Below, piece after piece: positions 1 to 12,788 of a stretch of DNA of 64,000 nucleotides. Under the pieces are notes generated by a model. It searched no databases. It was not told the DNA's origin and saw only the letters and a program-made list of their open reading frames with translations. Position 1 is the first letter of the stretch; each line of letters begins with the position of its first letter. The position numbers were made by a program, and so were the translations under genes. The DNA lies in assembly GCF_000276665.1 (NCBI RefSeq), contig NW_004955463.1, positions 7,934,005 to 7,998,004 of the forward strand, given 5' to 3'. The stretch comes from Chinchilla lanigera. Lineage: Eukaryota > Chordata > Mammalia > Rodentia > Chinchillidae.

Positions 1-560
1 AAATATTTATAATTTCTTTGCAGTGACAGCACTCAAAATCCTTTCTCTTGGCAACTTTGAAATATACAATATATTATTGTTTTTTTTTTTTTTTTTTCCG
101 GTACCGGGAACCGAACTCAAGACCTTGCACTTGCTAGGCAGGCGCTTTGCAGCTGAGCTAAATCCCCAGCCCCCAATATATTATTGTTAAGAATTATCCC
201 TTTGCTGTGCAATAGAGCAGCAGATCTTATTTCTCTTCTCTAATTGTAACACTGTCCCTGTTGTCCAGCCTCTCTCCTTCCCAGCCTCTGGGACCACTGT
301 TCTATTCTCAACTTCCATGAGATCACCTTTGTTAGATTACATATATGAGTGAGGTCATGTGATATTTGTATTCTGTGCTTGGCCTATTTCTTTAATGTAC
401 TGACCCCCAAATTCATCTATGATGCTGCAATTGACAGTGTTTCACCCTCTTTTACAGCTGAGTAGTATTCTATTGGGTAGGTAGACCATACTTTCTTCAC
501 CCGTGCATCCATCTAGCTGTCAATGGACACTTGTTTTGTACTGCTTTCTAGGAGTAACTC
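1..560 (-). mobile_element. L1 3' fragment, antisense, old
   Basis: The stretch reads as the reverse complement of an L1 3' end. It has the typical antisense run describing a service-like 'ctgagtagtattctattg' motif at about 460-476, followed by a 'caatggacacttg' motif near 521. These match the end of ORF2 and the 3' UTR in old mammalian L1. It is 5'-truncated near 560 and interrupted by the ID SINE at 67-188. No coding capacity remains. The L1 class is well supported; the subfamily is not. Confidence 0.65.
67..188 (-). mobile_element. ID SINE (tRNA-Ala derived), antisense, with TSD
   Basis: The antisense body at about 82-173 carries the poly(T)/A-tail complement, then 'ggtaccgggaaccgaactc' (B-box side) and 'gagctaaatccccagcccc' (5' head). 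A perfect 15-bp target-site duplication, caatatattattgtt, flanks it at 67-81 and 174-188. It is inserted in the L1 fragment. The intact duplication and near-consensus body suggest a young insertion. Confidence 0.95.
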
Positions 561-2220
561 ATGAGTGAAAGCAGGGGAGGCATGGGAGCAAAAGTGCTCT
601 GGCATTTGAATTGAGAAGTATCTGAGTGGGAGAGCAAGAAATCAACATTGTGAAGAATAATCCAGGAAGGAGAGATGGATTGGGCCATGGGGACTCCTGA
701 GCTAGGGAAGACAAGTTACCACGGAGGGAAATCTAGTTTCAGAGAACAATTTGTTTTAATATGCTCCATTATGTTAATGCAGGAATACTCAGTTTTTCAC
801 TGTTACTATGGAGGCACAATAAGAAATATAAACATACTGGCTCCAAATAAGAAATAATTTATTTAAATGGTTGGAAGATGGGAAAAATCACACTTGTCTT
901 AACTCTAATTTTCCATGATACTTTTAATGCACAGAATATTTATGAAGAAAAACAACTTGGGTGAAATTATGTTGTCACATTGGCATTTGAAATTAAATGA
1001 TCAGTGAGTAACATAACAATGGTCAGCACATGGTAAATTTTGCAGTATAGTCACATTGATGAGCACTTGATAAAATATGATTTGTTTTTATTCTAGCTTC
1101 ATCGTTTGCTTTGACTAAAGCTAGAAAAACAAATGACACAATTTGCATAATGAAACCATTCAGAGTAAATCGCTGTCATTTGTCAGAGGTTTCTGTACCA
1201 TTTTGACTTACATTTTAAATTCATTCAAGTTTATTTCTCTTCTTACTGAACTAAAAGATCCTTTTGGTTTATTCTTGCCATGTAGTGGCATAGAAAATAA
1301 AGTGTTTTACTAGGAGTAAAGACAATTTGTCAAGTAGAACTGATTAAGTGAAACATTCTTTCTGATATGTTTTTAATTTGCTTGATTCTCATTTTGCTAT
1401 TTTAATTTTCCCCACCTGCCAGTGATGATGAAGGTCCATTTCATTCTTATTTCATTTGTTCAGCAAGGACACATGTTTATTCATCAAAGATAGTCTACCT
1501 ACCCCCAGCAGGAAAAATGGGAGTCAACTCAGCAAGGGGGACCCTGTAGCCAGACTTACACAAGAGATCTGACCAGCTACAAGTCAGTTAACAAGTTCTC
1601 CTAAACATTTGAGTGTTTATCAAACTGTTCTAGAGGCTGCCAGGATCTCTAAGAGAAGCGTGAGATGGTGTTTGTATCTGAGTTGATGAAATCTTGTCCA
1701 AATTCAGGCTGTTATGAATACTTCATGCACATTCTGAATGTTCCTGTTCTTGCCTTCCTTCCATGGCAAGAATTTTTAATGTAGTGTTCATGGACCCACA
1801 AGAGGCCCTTAGAGAGAATGCAAGCGATCTGTAAAAATTCTATGTCTTTAATAATTAAGTACTAACAAAAATACAGCAATCTAGGTAGGCACAAACTACA
1901 GTAGTATTGAATGTCTGTGAACTTGTTACCATTAAAAATCACAGATATTTTCATATTGCATTATACTTGCTTCACGTATCTTGAAACATCTTGCACACTT
2001 TATTACTATTTTAAACCCATGTTTCTAGGCTCATATCTAGAGGGTGTTACTTAAGGCATGAATATAGACATGAGTATATCACAATCAAAATACTGTAGGT
2101 ATCTAAGAAGTGGTCCATAGACTTCAGTTGGCCAAAGAAGTCAACAAGCCAAAATAAAGGTAGAGAATTCTTGTCTGTAGCTATCAGATTTGGTTATTTC
2201 TTTCTTTATTCATTTGTACT
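561..2220. other. No recognisable gene or repeat
   Basis: AT-rich sequence with stops in all frames beyond about 60 codons. I see no splice-bounded exon, RNA gene or young repeat. The part at about 1757-2179 has weakly similar, oppositely oriented ends around 'caagaatt' and could be a decayed hAT-type DNA transposon, but the match is too short to call. Confidence 0.4.
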
Positions 2221-2300
2221 TGCAAAAGAAAGAGGGAGGAAAGGAGGAAGAGGGAGGGAGAGAGAGAGATAGAGAATAAGAGAGACAGAGAGAGAGACGT
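2221..2300. repeat. GA-rich simple repeat
   Basis: A purine-dominated run of gaaagaggga, ggaagaggga and gagagagaga type, about 80 bp long, on the plus strand. It lies beside the antisense B1-dID that follows, but it is not itself that SINE's A-tail, which would be pyrimidine-rich on this strand. Confidence 0.8.
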
Positions 2301-2319
2301 CAAAGTTAGGATTTTTATG

Positions 2320-2505
2320 TGGTGGTACTGATTGAACCCAGGACCTTTGCACACAGTTACATCTCCAGCCCTTTTTAAATTTTATTAATTTTTTTTTTAT
2401 GAGACAGGGCCTTGCTACATTGCCCAGACTGGGCTCAAACTTGCTGTTATCAGCCGTCAGTCTCCCTGAATGCTGAGACTATGGGCATGTACCACTATGC
2501 CTGGC
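2320..2505 (-). mobile_element. B1-dID dimeric SINE, antisense
   Basis: Reading the minus strand, a B1 unit (2399-2505, with 'gccaggcatagtggtacatg' at its head) is followed by an A-rich linker. A shortened ID unit (2320-2371, 'gggctggagatgtaactgtg') then follows. B1 joined to a shortened ID is the known B1-dID arrangement of some non-muroid rodents. The copy is diverged and I see no clear duplication. Confidence 0.75.
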
Positions 2506-5500
2506 AGTCAGGGGCTTAACTGTAAGTGTTTAGTGGGGTGGAGCAGTTGAAGAAGCGGACAGCATTGAGGCTTCTCAGTTATTAGGGGTTTTAAATATTT
2601 TTATGTATTTTGATGTCTTGCAGATCTATCTGTTATTGTTTGCTAACCTTTAATCTGTCATCTTAGGGTCTTAGAATGTTCCTCTACATCTCCTATCTGA
2701 TTTTCCCTAATTTGTTAGATGGAGTTTGTTGTTATATTTTTGTGTGTGAGTGTTATGTTCTTGCCTGGTTGTAGAATCTTGAGAAATATTAATGTATTTA
2801 ATATAATGAGTGTATCCTTGTGGGGAATTTGAAAAATGTAAAGCATTACAAGAATGTCATAGATTATTGTTAAGGATGCTGAGTAGTTGCTATTATTGTT
2901 AGCAATAAGGCATAAGACCTAAATAGTAAGGCATAAGACCTAAATGGTACCAGGAAGGGGCATTCAATGGCATTTCTAATGGGAAAATGGTGTGAATTTT
3001 TCAAGGTGTGATGTGCTGCTGTTGCTTTCTTCTTCAACACAAAGTGCATTCCCACAGTGTTAGGATGGATAGCGGTGTGAAAAGGGCTGTCAGCATCATT
3101 TAGTGACCATAGTTTTTTTCCTCAATAGTCAAAGGAATTACTATCATTTCCCCTTACAGAGCGGAGAAAAAGTTTTTGGTGGAGTTAAGAAATACGCTGT
3201 CTATTCATCATGTTTATTCTTGCAGACATTATATTTTTAACATGACCTTTGGATCACATTTTTAAAAAAGTAATAAATGTAGACTTTTCCAGCATTTCAT
3301 ATTGCATATTATGGCCATAATTAACTGAAGAAGTTGAGTGTAAATTTCAAAAAGACTGTTGTAATGGGACATCTACCCGGTCACTTCAGTCCTTCTTACA
3401 GCTGCATATTCTAACTTTAGGTTAATGGTATCTAACCAGCATCTCCCACGTGTGAGGCAGTTTGTACTGTTTCTTACTACTGCTCATTGGCATCCCTTGG
3501 TAACACTGTTATTCACATTTTGAGCTGTTTTGAGTTCTGAATACAAGATACAGCCTCTCCAAACTTCTTTTGCTGTGCAAAATAAGGCAGGCTAAGTGAG
3601 TAGATTTTAAAGAACAAGGCTTTGGTGCAGACAGTAAACATTTCCTTCTGTATGAGAAATTTCATAGCCAGCACCCTTTCATTGCTAGCACCTACTGTGG
3701 TGGTAATATTGTCTCCTTAACTACATGTCTGTTCTGAGAACAACCAAACAATGGAGTAGGTGCAAGAGGTTGTGATTTAATGTGTGTCAGTAAGCTCCCA
3801 GGCCCTACCCTTGCTTAATCAAAAGTCTCTGCTTAACTGGACAATGGCCATCTTTGGTGATATCATTATTGTAGCCTTTGTAATTAATTACATACAAGCT
3901 TTAAAACAGAAAGAAGAAAAGAACAAAGAAAGGAAGAGAAGAACAAACAAAACAATTCTGGATTAACTCATTGATCCTGAGAGAGGAGGGGAGTCAAATA
4001 CTTTTATCTTAAAGCTAAAACCCAGACATTGAGAATAGCTGAAGAATTCACTATGGAGAAAACTGGCAACACTGGCATTTAGAGAGGTTGATAGAAAGAA
4101 TGGTAAACTTTATTTTCCTTTAAAAGAATTGAGTTTTAACTATTCAGTGATTCATTATATTTTAATGGTATCATTTAAACAAGAATTCTTTTTGCCATTC
4201 ATAGAATGATAAGACATAAACAAATCTCTAAGTACCTGGAAACATTCACATAGAAATCTCCCTTTCTCACTTCCCACTCTATATGAAGTCTCTATTTTCT
4301 AGGGCTTGGAATCTGGGACTATATCAATATATACTTCTTTTCAACGTGGATCATTTAGAGTCTATTATTGGATGAGAAGCTAATTTCTATGGTAAGGAGT
4401 TGCTTGATTTCAGACTCTCACTGCAACTCTGGTACAGGTAAGCAATAATGACTTATGTTTCATGGACTCTGTGGGCTGTCAGTGAGCACAAGAATGAAGA
4501 TTTTACTTTAGAGAATAAGTACCTTTTGACATTAACTATATCTTGATGGAGAGCACAGCGTGTGAGTTATGAGTTTTGGCCTGCAAACTGTGAAAGATGA
4601 CTCAGGAATTACAGCCTCCATAACTAACTCAGGAAACACCTCTAGCAGCACTGAGCTCACTTCTATTTTTGGCTCCTTCTCAGATGTCCAGAATGGCACC
4701 AGCCAGCCTCCAACCCTGTATCTGATTACTCCCAGTTTTATGCTTTGACATCTCTTATCATCTTTGTGGGAATGTGTGGGACTATTTAGATGAGCTCAGA
4801 GATGAGAAAGGAAAAAGGGTAGATTGAGATAAACTAGATAAAAGGGGTAGTTTGAGATAATACAGTGTCTAGAAAGGTACAAATCGAATGTAACAGAAGG
4901 AAGCCATGGAGAAAGGGGATCAGTGAGATGAAAGAATTTGGTGAAAGAAAGAATTTGAAAACATTTCTAAGAAGCTTTATTCATAATGCACTGTAAGAAC
5001 CAAGATGTGAACTGGAAATGTAGCTCAGTGGTACTGTATTCTGGTTCTTAGGACTAGAGCAGCCTCTCCTCTCTGTAAATGTGATGAGAAAAGTAAAGGT
5101 CTATGTTTTGTTGACTTATTTGAGCCCTGATTTCTGGTTCAGAGCATGGATTTCCTTGATATGGCCATAGTGCTTTTACAGGCTGTATTCCCTAGGATAA
5201 CATGGAGTTTGGAGGGCAGGAACTTTCTTAGGAAGTTCTCTTAGAAGCAGCATCTACAGAATAGTGAAAATGAAGCAGAAATAGGAAAAGGGTGAAACTG
5301 GGCTGTGATATAACTTAATGAAGGTCACAGTTGATCCAGAGAGAAGACTGGGATTGGTATTGACACAGCAAGCGAGTTTGACGAGAATGGTATTCACAAG
5401 AGCCCAGGAGAGCAGGAACAAACAAAGCTTTATTGAGCCAGCTGACAGACAGTCTCTAACCAGGAGCCAGAGAATATGTCTGCCCCAATCTGGGTCTCAC

Positions 5501-6299
5501 CTTCAATGTAAGTACAGTTTAGGTTTCCATAGTAACCATCACCTCATTTTTCATAATCTTACAGGAATGCACAAAGTTTATCTTCTCAGGAACTGTTGGA
5601 CAGCCAGATTCCAAATGACCATTACAGTTTAACTTTTAGTCTACTTCCCAATTTGTCCTCTTTATTCTATTCCCATTTTATGACTTTGCTCTCCTTTAAA
5701 TGGGTTGATAACTAAACAAGGAGAAGGGGTGAAGAGTGGGGTCAACTAAAGTGGCTTCTTTTAATATGGAGTTAAAAACAGAAAATGGAATCTCTTTTGC
5801 CCTATCAGTATGGGCCTTGGGCATTGTCATGAGTTGGGGCAAAGGTCCCAATCATTTATGATCCTACAACTTGCCTTTATTTGCTATACCCTAAAAATAT
5901 CATGACCTTGGGCAAGGGTGACCTTCAAACTAGGGCAGTTGTGGTGAACGTATGGCTTGTAAATGTATTAAGATATTAATGCATGAGTTGTTTTTTTCTA
6001 ACCTAAAACCTCGGTATTTAGGTTTGATTGAAGTGTTGGCACTTTGCAGTAAATAAGTGGGTTTTGGGTTGCAGTTTAAGTGTTTGTCTTTGAAAGTTTC
6101 ACCATTACTGGCCTAGGGACTTTACAAGTGTTGGTAGCTAAAGGTTGCCAGCCAAAGAAGGTAGGATAAAACCTTCTTTCTCAATGACCAGCTTGGCAGT
6201 ACGCTTCAGTCTACTGTTTATACCACTTGTATCTACTTTATTGTATTATATAAGTACTAGGAATCATTCTTCTAGGACTCTAGTGAGTTTCTTTTCCTT
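2506..6299. other. Unassigned AT-rich DNA
   Basis: No gene, RNA or confidently named repeat was recognised. The largest open frame (5318-5632, 104 codons) has no family resemblance, is low in coding signal and has no neighbours to form a gene. Parts next to the ERVL pol relic (about 5000-6300) may hold its 3' end or LTR, but I could not identify an LTR boundary. Confidence 0.4.
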
Positions 6300-9200
6300 A
6301 TAAGAATAAAAACTAGTACCTCTGATGACACAGAAAATTTCACCATCTTCATGACACTCCCCATTCTCTCTTCCACTGTCCATTCTAGATTTCTCCCACC
6401 CCCTTCTGGTCCTGGTGGCTTTCCTGGTGGTATGTTTCTGTCCATGCTGAGGTTGCCATACCCTCTTCAAGCCTTAGCTGCACTTGGTCACTTACTAACA
6501 AACTTGGGTGAAGTAAATCACATAGGAGGCAAACATCCTTCTTGCTGCCTTCCGTTATATGTAAAACTCCCTGCTTTCTACCACAGATATTAATACTGCC
6601 AGGGTGGTAATTCTTTTTATTATTGTAAGCTGATCGCTTGGTATAAAAAGTGTGTAATGCTTAGGTGACAACCAAAGTTTTAGTATAGTTAAAATCTTTC
6701 TGTATTCCCTGATAGAAACACCTCCCTTCCTTTAGGTGAATAGAACTTCAAGACATACAGCTCTCAGAATTGCAGGAATGTAAAGCAGAAATCACCCACG
6801 TGAGTCTTCACTTTTGCTTTCATATCTGTTACTACATCCATGTATTCAACCAACTGCCACATAGCATATCACTAATTCAGAGTATATAGTGCATCTTGGG
6901 GGATGGAGCCTCATTTCAAGAATCTTGCCTTCAAATTGGCATTCCAGCTATGCCTTCCAAAGGCAATTTCCATTGCTCCATAATGCCATCAGTTTGGGGG
7001 TATGTGATATGATTAGTGACTGCATGGTCAGTTACCACATACCTATTTCTACACCTCCTTTCTTTAAAGTGGATCCCTTTTTCTGATGCTGTATTATGTA
7101 GGACCAAGAAATCAAATGCTATAAGTGCTGGCTAAATTATTGTGAGCAACAAAGCAATTCCATACCCATATCATACCTTTATTTCTGTCAAAATGAATTA
7201 CTGTTTCTTTCAGGCCCAAAGTTCCAATGTATTCAGCTAGCCAGCAAGGGATTGTTTTGTCTTCTGTAGAGACAGTATCATTCTGGGGAGGCCTTGTTAG
7301 CCTCTTTTTCCAGTAGAGAGTACATTTGATAGAACCAGCAGCTAGATAGGTCTTGGTAAGCAAAGACAATGCTACTGAATGCATGCATAGTTTCTGTCCC
7401 TGATACTATAGATGCTTCATTCATGTGTTCACTGTCCCAGCCTGGTGAAGGTTGTTTACAGAAACAGGTTTTTGTCAACTGGCAATATGAATAGATATTT
7501 TCCAGCTAGTTTTTCTTGTCCTTTCTGTCATAGATACTCTTTGGTAGGTTTTAACTCTTTTATTTCTGTGGTGCTGGCCATTACACCTGCAGCCTCTTGC
7601 ATGCTAGGCAAGCACTCTACAACTGTGCTATATTCCTAGGCCCAAGTGCTAACATTTGATACAAAGATCTCAGTCCTTAATTTTTACTTCCATAGATCCA
7701 TTCAGTCTCTCCATCCCAGACCTTCTTTTTCTATTTTTATTCTTCTTACCCTTTGTCCTCCAGGTTAATCTATTTGCCACTACTTGTGAGTCTATGCAAA
7801 TTCTAACCCCAGGATACTTGCTTCCTTTTCCACACAAAGAGCATGACTGGCACGCACTATCTTAAGCTCTTCCCATTCAGAAGATTTCTCCTTGAACTTG
7901 TTAAGGGTCTCCTCTTAAGTCAGGCTTAATGTAACTCCCATCTATTTCCAGTTTGCACCCAAATACCAAGTCAAATAGTCTATATTTGAATTTTTCTCCT
8001 CTTGTGTTAGATGGCGGTAAGGGATCCTGATACATGATAATAGCTATGAGTTGAAGATCAAATTCCATAGCACTAAAACCAGATGACCTCAGGATCTAAA
8101 ATATCTGCTCATATAGCTTTCTTGTGTCTTCTGGTTCTTTTGAGTTGTTGTCTTTGATATACTATTCCCACCTCATGATGTATTTGTCCTGGAGCCACCT
8201 GACCTCATGACTTTGTGACCTAATATGATCCAGCTCATAATGAGCAGTACAGGCCTCATGGCTTTATGGTGTTCACCTTAGGGCATCATATCCCTGCCAG
8301 GATCCAGTAGCATACCAGGGCCTGTTTTCCAAAATTGGACAAATGTCTGCTGTGGATGTTACAGCCTAACTCCAGACCCTAGGAATCTGCATTGTGATTC
8401 TCCCATGGGGCTTGCAATAAACACCACACATGTTTTCACTACTGCTATTCTAATGCTATTCCATATGGTAGATTATATTACTATCATATAGTAATTTATA
8501 GGGTCACTTACAGTAGTCCAAATTGCTATACATTCTTTTTTCTACTTTGATCTTTTTAAATCTGGCAGCCTGTCATGCAACCTGCCATATGATTTGGTGC
8601 TATACTTTTGGCAATGGAATATACTGTCTCCAGAACATGAAAACACCTACTAGGTGGGGTGCTTTTTTTCATGACAGGAGGGACAAGTTGCAAAAATATA
8701 CAGTTTCTTTGGAAGAGATCAAAATGTCCAAGACTATGGGATCCTCCCAAGTTTCACTGATATAGTAGGCTCTAGATCTATGCGGGGTTTATATCCCACC
8801 ACTGGTGTGCATGTATTTTACCAAACCGACAGTGTACTTGCCACTTCATATGGTCAATATTAGACCAATGAGTTTTTCTGTGATATGTCTTAGTCAAAGC
8901 CTCTTAGACTATAAGATGACAGAGCAGAAGAGTTAACACAGAATTTGGACAACATTGCAAATGTATAATCTTTATTTCTAGTGAATGTGAGCTCTTTCTG
9001 ATCTTCTTTTCTGGTATGGTTAGAAAATAATGTGTTTGACAGAGTAATGTTATATACTATGTACCTGAGATCAAATATGTTCTAGCAAGAATGTCATATT
9101 TACGTTACTAATGCTTACTGAGTTTATGGTATCCATGGTTATCCTCCAGGATCCAGCTACTTTTAGGACAAGTGATCAATTAAAAGGAGACATGATGGGA

Positions 9201-9320
9201 ATCAGTACTTTTCTATCCATTAGGTCTCTAATGGAAGCCATTAAATTCCTTCCCTTTTCCATGGAAAGTAATTGCTCATTGGGAAATAGTCTAGAAACAG
9301 CACCTGTGGAAGGCAAGACA
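6300..9320 (-). mobile_element. ERVL-type endogenous retrovirus pol relic, antisense
   Basis: Minus-strand translation gives pieces in retroviral pol order. Near 9300-9110 there is a reverse-transcriptase start-like region (a 'SPFN...W.ITMD' pattern). Near 8750-8556 lies a connection/thumb-like stretch with 'LVGVFMFWRQYIP'. Near 7384-7112 lies an integrase N-terminal boundary with 'WLAEYIGTLGLK'. Frames are broken by many stops and shifts and no catalytic YxDD box is legible, so it is dead. The integrase core is traceable only faintly towards 6700. LTRs were not found. An ID-like SINE at 7566-7645 interrupts it. Family naming (class III/ERVL) is from pattern memory. Confidence 0.6.
7566..7645 (-). 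mobile_element. Old ID-like SINE, antisense
   Basis: The antisense text 'ttgcatgctaggcaagcac' followed by 'actgtgctatattcctaggc' matches the core and 5' head of an ID element with many substitutions. No clear duplication is left. It lies in the ERVL relic and is older than the other ID copies here. Confidence 0.65.
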
Positions 9321-9361
9321 AGGAAGCAGGATTGGGCAGAAATAAAAGTTGGGCTGCACTT

Positions 9362-9556
9362 TGGTGTGGTGGCACATTCCTATAATCCCAGTACTCTGAG
9401 GGGGCTGAGGCATGAAGATGGTAAGTCTGAACCCAACCTGGGCAACTTAGTGTCTTGTCAAGACCTTGTCCGGAAAAAAATAAAGGGCTAAGGATGTGGC
9501 ACTGTAGCTCAGTGCAAAGGCCCTGGGTTCAATCCCTAATACTGAATTTTAAAAAG
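9362..9556 (+). mobile_element. B1-dID dimeric SINE
   Basis: The B1 unit (9362-9475) begins 'tggtgtggtggcacattcc' and contains 'tataatcccagtactctg'. An 'aaaaaaataaa' linker precedes the shortened ID unit (9485-9556, 'gggctaaggatgtggcactg', then 'ctgggttcaatccctaat'). The forward dimer order matches the antisense copy at 2320-2505. Open frames across this region are SINE-derived. Confidence 0.8.
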
Positions 9557-10639
9557 TTGGTCTTTATAATTTGGGTTTGGGAGGTAGATCTTCCAGAGAT
9601 AGAAGAAGAAGATAGCAGGGGAAGGAAAGGATATAAAAAAAAGGAATTAAAATATGTACATGTGCTAATTTCATACAAGGAATATGAACATTATATACTG
9701 TAAACATATAATAATAATAGAAAACGTCAGGCCAGGCTACGATCTCAGTGAATATCACCATTGCCCCATAGAGAGCTTTAGGTGGGGACTGGCTCAGTTG
9801 TCCTGAGTTGAGGTAAGGAGAGTCAGCCTTTTAGTGTTTTGTGACCCTCATTCAATGTAAGATGTTCAGAGAAGGAGCATAACCTTGGACAAGGTAGTTC
9901 TCTTTAACCAAGTTACTTCTACAATAAAGGCTGATAGCTATGGGCTGTTTGTAGAAATCATATCCAGAAGGTGGTAGCACCAGCCCTTCATTCTTGAAAA
10001 TGAATCTGGACAGAGTTTCATGGAATCTACTCTCAATTAAATATGGGTTCCCTATATAAAGTGATATGACCCTCAATGGTGGAACATATATCAGTAGGAT
10101 CTTGTAATACATTTGAAGCCAACAATAAGAAAAAGAAGGAGGAAGATAAAAAGAAATGGCTCTGTCACATTCTAAGTACTGAAGAGTACAGTAATCATTT
10201 GCATACTGAACAGACACAGAAATCAAAGGAGGATCATATTTGTGGACTGATAAATGAGTCTGGAATAAACTATTTCCCTAAATGCAGCTCAGGCTAGCAT
10301 AAACTAGTTTCCCTGGGCTGGCTTCTCTGTTTCACTGGGTAGCACATGGCATTTGACATCACAGAACTCACTACAGTTGGTGTCCAGTCCAGTACATGCT
10401 TGAGAGCTCTAGGTGTACTGTGGATTGAGTTCATCTATAAGCAGTAATGAGACTCTTCTTATTAAACATTTAATCTTAGACAATATTTCATGAAATTAAA
10501 GGTGTGAGTGTGATGTGCATTGCTAGACTTAATGTATCACATTATTCAAAATATGAAAAGCTGAATTTAACAAAAACTTTCAAAAATGATATTGATTTGA
10601 GAGGCCTTTTCTGACTTCATCATTTATTCTCTACCTCTT
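9557..10639. other. Unassigned sequence
   Basis: No gene or named repeat was recognised. A 124-codon minus frame (9852-10226) lacks any motif I know. Because it lies just beyond the pol relic it might be a decayed gag-side remnant, but nothing in the sequence shows that. Confidence 0.35.
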
Positions 10640-10835
10640 TACCCTTTTTGTATTTATCATTATCTGATATATAATATACAGAATTTTGTGGGATGACTGT
10701 ATCTCCTATCTGTTTGGAATATGTTTCATGAGAGAAAGTAATTTATCTACTTGGTTTATTGAAATACTACTGACTTCTAGGTACATGGCATATGGTAGGT
10801 GCTCAATACATGTTGACCAAAAGCATGGACCAATA
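10640..10835 (+). mobile_element. L2 LINE 3' end
   Basis: The segment ends with 'ggtacatggcatatggtagg' and then 'tgctcaatacatgttga', the diagnostic L2 3' terminus. The preceding 'atctcctatctgtttggaat' style region also fits L2. Ancient and non-coding. Confidence 0.7.
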
Positions 10836-11129
10836 AATTTGTGAGTCATGTTCTCCTTGGTTAATATGCTTCTCTGCTTTTGCACAGAATATTATTGTTA
10901 AAGTTAAGGACATTAATTAAGAAGTAAGATTGTTTTGTGTGAATTCAGGACTAAAATTACTTTTCCTTTATAAGCGTCTCTGAGGTTTTGGTTAGGAGAG
11001 TTTACTGTGGTTAGTACTGAATTAAGAACTTTAAAAATTCAATAACCAGAAACATCACATTTTAATTTTTCTGACTTTGTAGTTCCTGACAGCTACTAAT
11101 AATGTTATTGTAGCATTGACGATGATGGT

Positions 11130-11375
11130 AGTGCTTGTGATAGTGGGGAAATCCACAGTGTTTTATTGCTAGTCACTGTGCTAAGAGTTTTGTATTTATA
11201 ATTTAGGCAGAGCTCAGTACAATTCTGTGCAGTACAATTTACCATTGAGCTGTTAAGAAAACTGAGAAGTACATGTCCAAAGCTATGTCCCTGGCTGGTG
11301 GCAGAAGCAGCATTTGCACGGAGGCAAGACTTAAACTAAAATCTGTGATCTTTACTATGATATTCTGAGGCAGTG
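11130..11375 (-). mobile_element. MIR SINE, antisense
   Basis: Antisense MIR landmarks appear in order: 'agtcactgtgctaagagttt', a degenerate middle with 'agaaaactgag', then 'gaggcaagacttaaac' representing the tRNA-related end. Heavily diverged, as expected for MIR. Confidence 0.65.
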
Positions 11376-11837
11376 GCAAGCAGAGAAGGGAGAAGAAGGA
11401 GATATAATTTGAAGGAAACAAAATCCCTCTTTCAAAATTGAAAGTGCTACTCTTTCAAAATTGCAGGTGGAGAAAGCGCTGGAAGGTTTGAGGGCAGTGC
11501 AGAAAGGTCATGTGCAAACGGGCAGAAGGAAACAATAACGGTGACGATGATTATGTCAAACATAACCTGAACGTTCATGGGAGCAGAGAATGAGATTCAG
11601 TCTTTTGGGGAAGACAAGATAAGACATAAAGGAGGTGCTGTTTCAGTTGAGTCTGAGAAGTGGAGAGAGGACATACCAAAAAGAAGTGACATTGCCAATG
11701 TATTGACAGAAGTAAGGTATCTAAGCAAGGCAATAAACATCTAAGTAATGCAATAAAACAGCATAGTGATTAATCTAACCTCACTCTGCAAGTAGAAGAC
11801 TTCAGTATATTCTATATATGGCATATATAGTACATAC
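11376..11837. other. Unassigned purine-rich sequence
   Basis: Contains 'gcaggtggagaaagcgctgg' and similar text that recalls old LINE or MER-type repeats, but no diagnostic end is present. No coding or RNA feature was recognised. Confidence 0.3.
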
Positions 11838-12190
11838 AGATGTTCCTGGACTTAAAATGGCTCTACATCTCAGAAAATTCATTATAAGTTGAAAATTTCA
11901 ACATTCCAAATTACTCTCAAATCACCTAACCCACTCAACATCATGGCTTATCCTACCCTACCTTAAACACACTCAGAAGAGATATTACCTGACAGATGGG
12001 CAATATCTTCTAAAATAGAGCTTATCATTATAAAGTATTGAATATCTCATGAAATATTGAATATTGTACTGAAAGTGGAAAACATAATAGCTTATTGGTA
12101 CTCACTATTAACATACACAGCTGAAAAGACACTGGGCCTGAAGAGTATTTGCAGCATCAAACTAAAACTAACTGGTACCTGATGGGAATA
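11838..12190 (+). mobile_element. Tigger-like DNA transposon fossil
   Basis: The run 'gatgttcctggacttaaaat' is followed by 'cattataagttgaaaatttc', 'acctaacccactcaacatca', and 'tattgaatattgtactgaaa'. This order matches a non-coding pogo/Tigger-family element of mammals. Ends are eroded and no terminal repeat is intact. The exact subfamily is uncertain. Confidence 0.65.
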
Positions 12191-12559
12191 CCGCACTGAC
12201 AGTGTCATCAATTTCTTTCTCTTCTGATGAGCTTTGAGAATAGCTGATTGATGGCACTGAGTGGTGACACTTGATAGATTAGCAGGGCTAATACCAAGTT
12301 TAGATTGGTTTGTTCTTTTCCTCTACAGCAAGCAAAATCATCCTGTATCTACCTGTGAACTCTGGAAATTTGTTCTAATTGATATCCATTTCTTTTTTTT
12401 ATTTTAAAGATAATAAAAGAGCAATACAAATGATACAGAATTTCAAAACAAGATGATAGGAAATTAACAGTGGTTATCATATTGCATATTGTTATCTTCA
12501 AAATAGTTGCTTAGATTACCAGATATAGGCATGTAAGACTAAGCAAATATATAAACAGT
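12191..12559. other. Unassigned sequence next to L1
   Basis: AT-rich, no gene or repeat recognised. The L1 3' tail junction must lie in or near its right part, but I could not fix a poly(T) boundary or duplication. Confidence 0.4.
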
Positions 12560-12788
12560 AACTGTTATTTTCTTTCCCTTTCATGATATCTATTGGAGCT
12601 TTTGGATCTTGTTTAGTCTTTCAGTTTTTACACTAGGGAGACAATATAATGTTTACACGTGCAAGTCTGATTTATTTCACACGAGTATGGTCTCTAGTTG
12701 TATCTATTTACCTATTAAAATCCTTAAATTTATTTTTATTTATAGCTGAGTAATACTTTATTGTATAAAAATACCACAACTTTTTTAT

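Noticed and set aside
1757..2179. hAT-type DNA transposon
   Set aside because: Only a short, imperfect inverted similarity ('caagaatt') at the supposed ends and no convincing 8-bp duplication.
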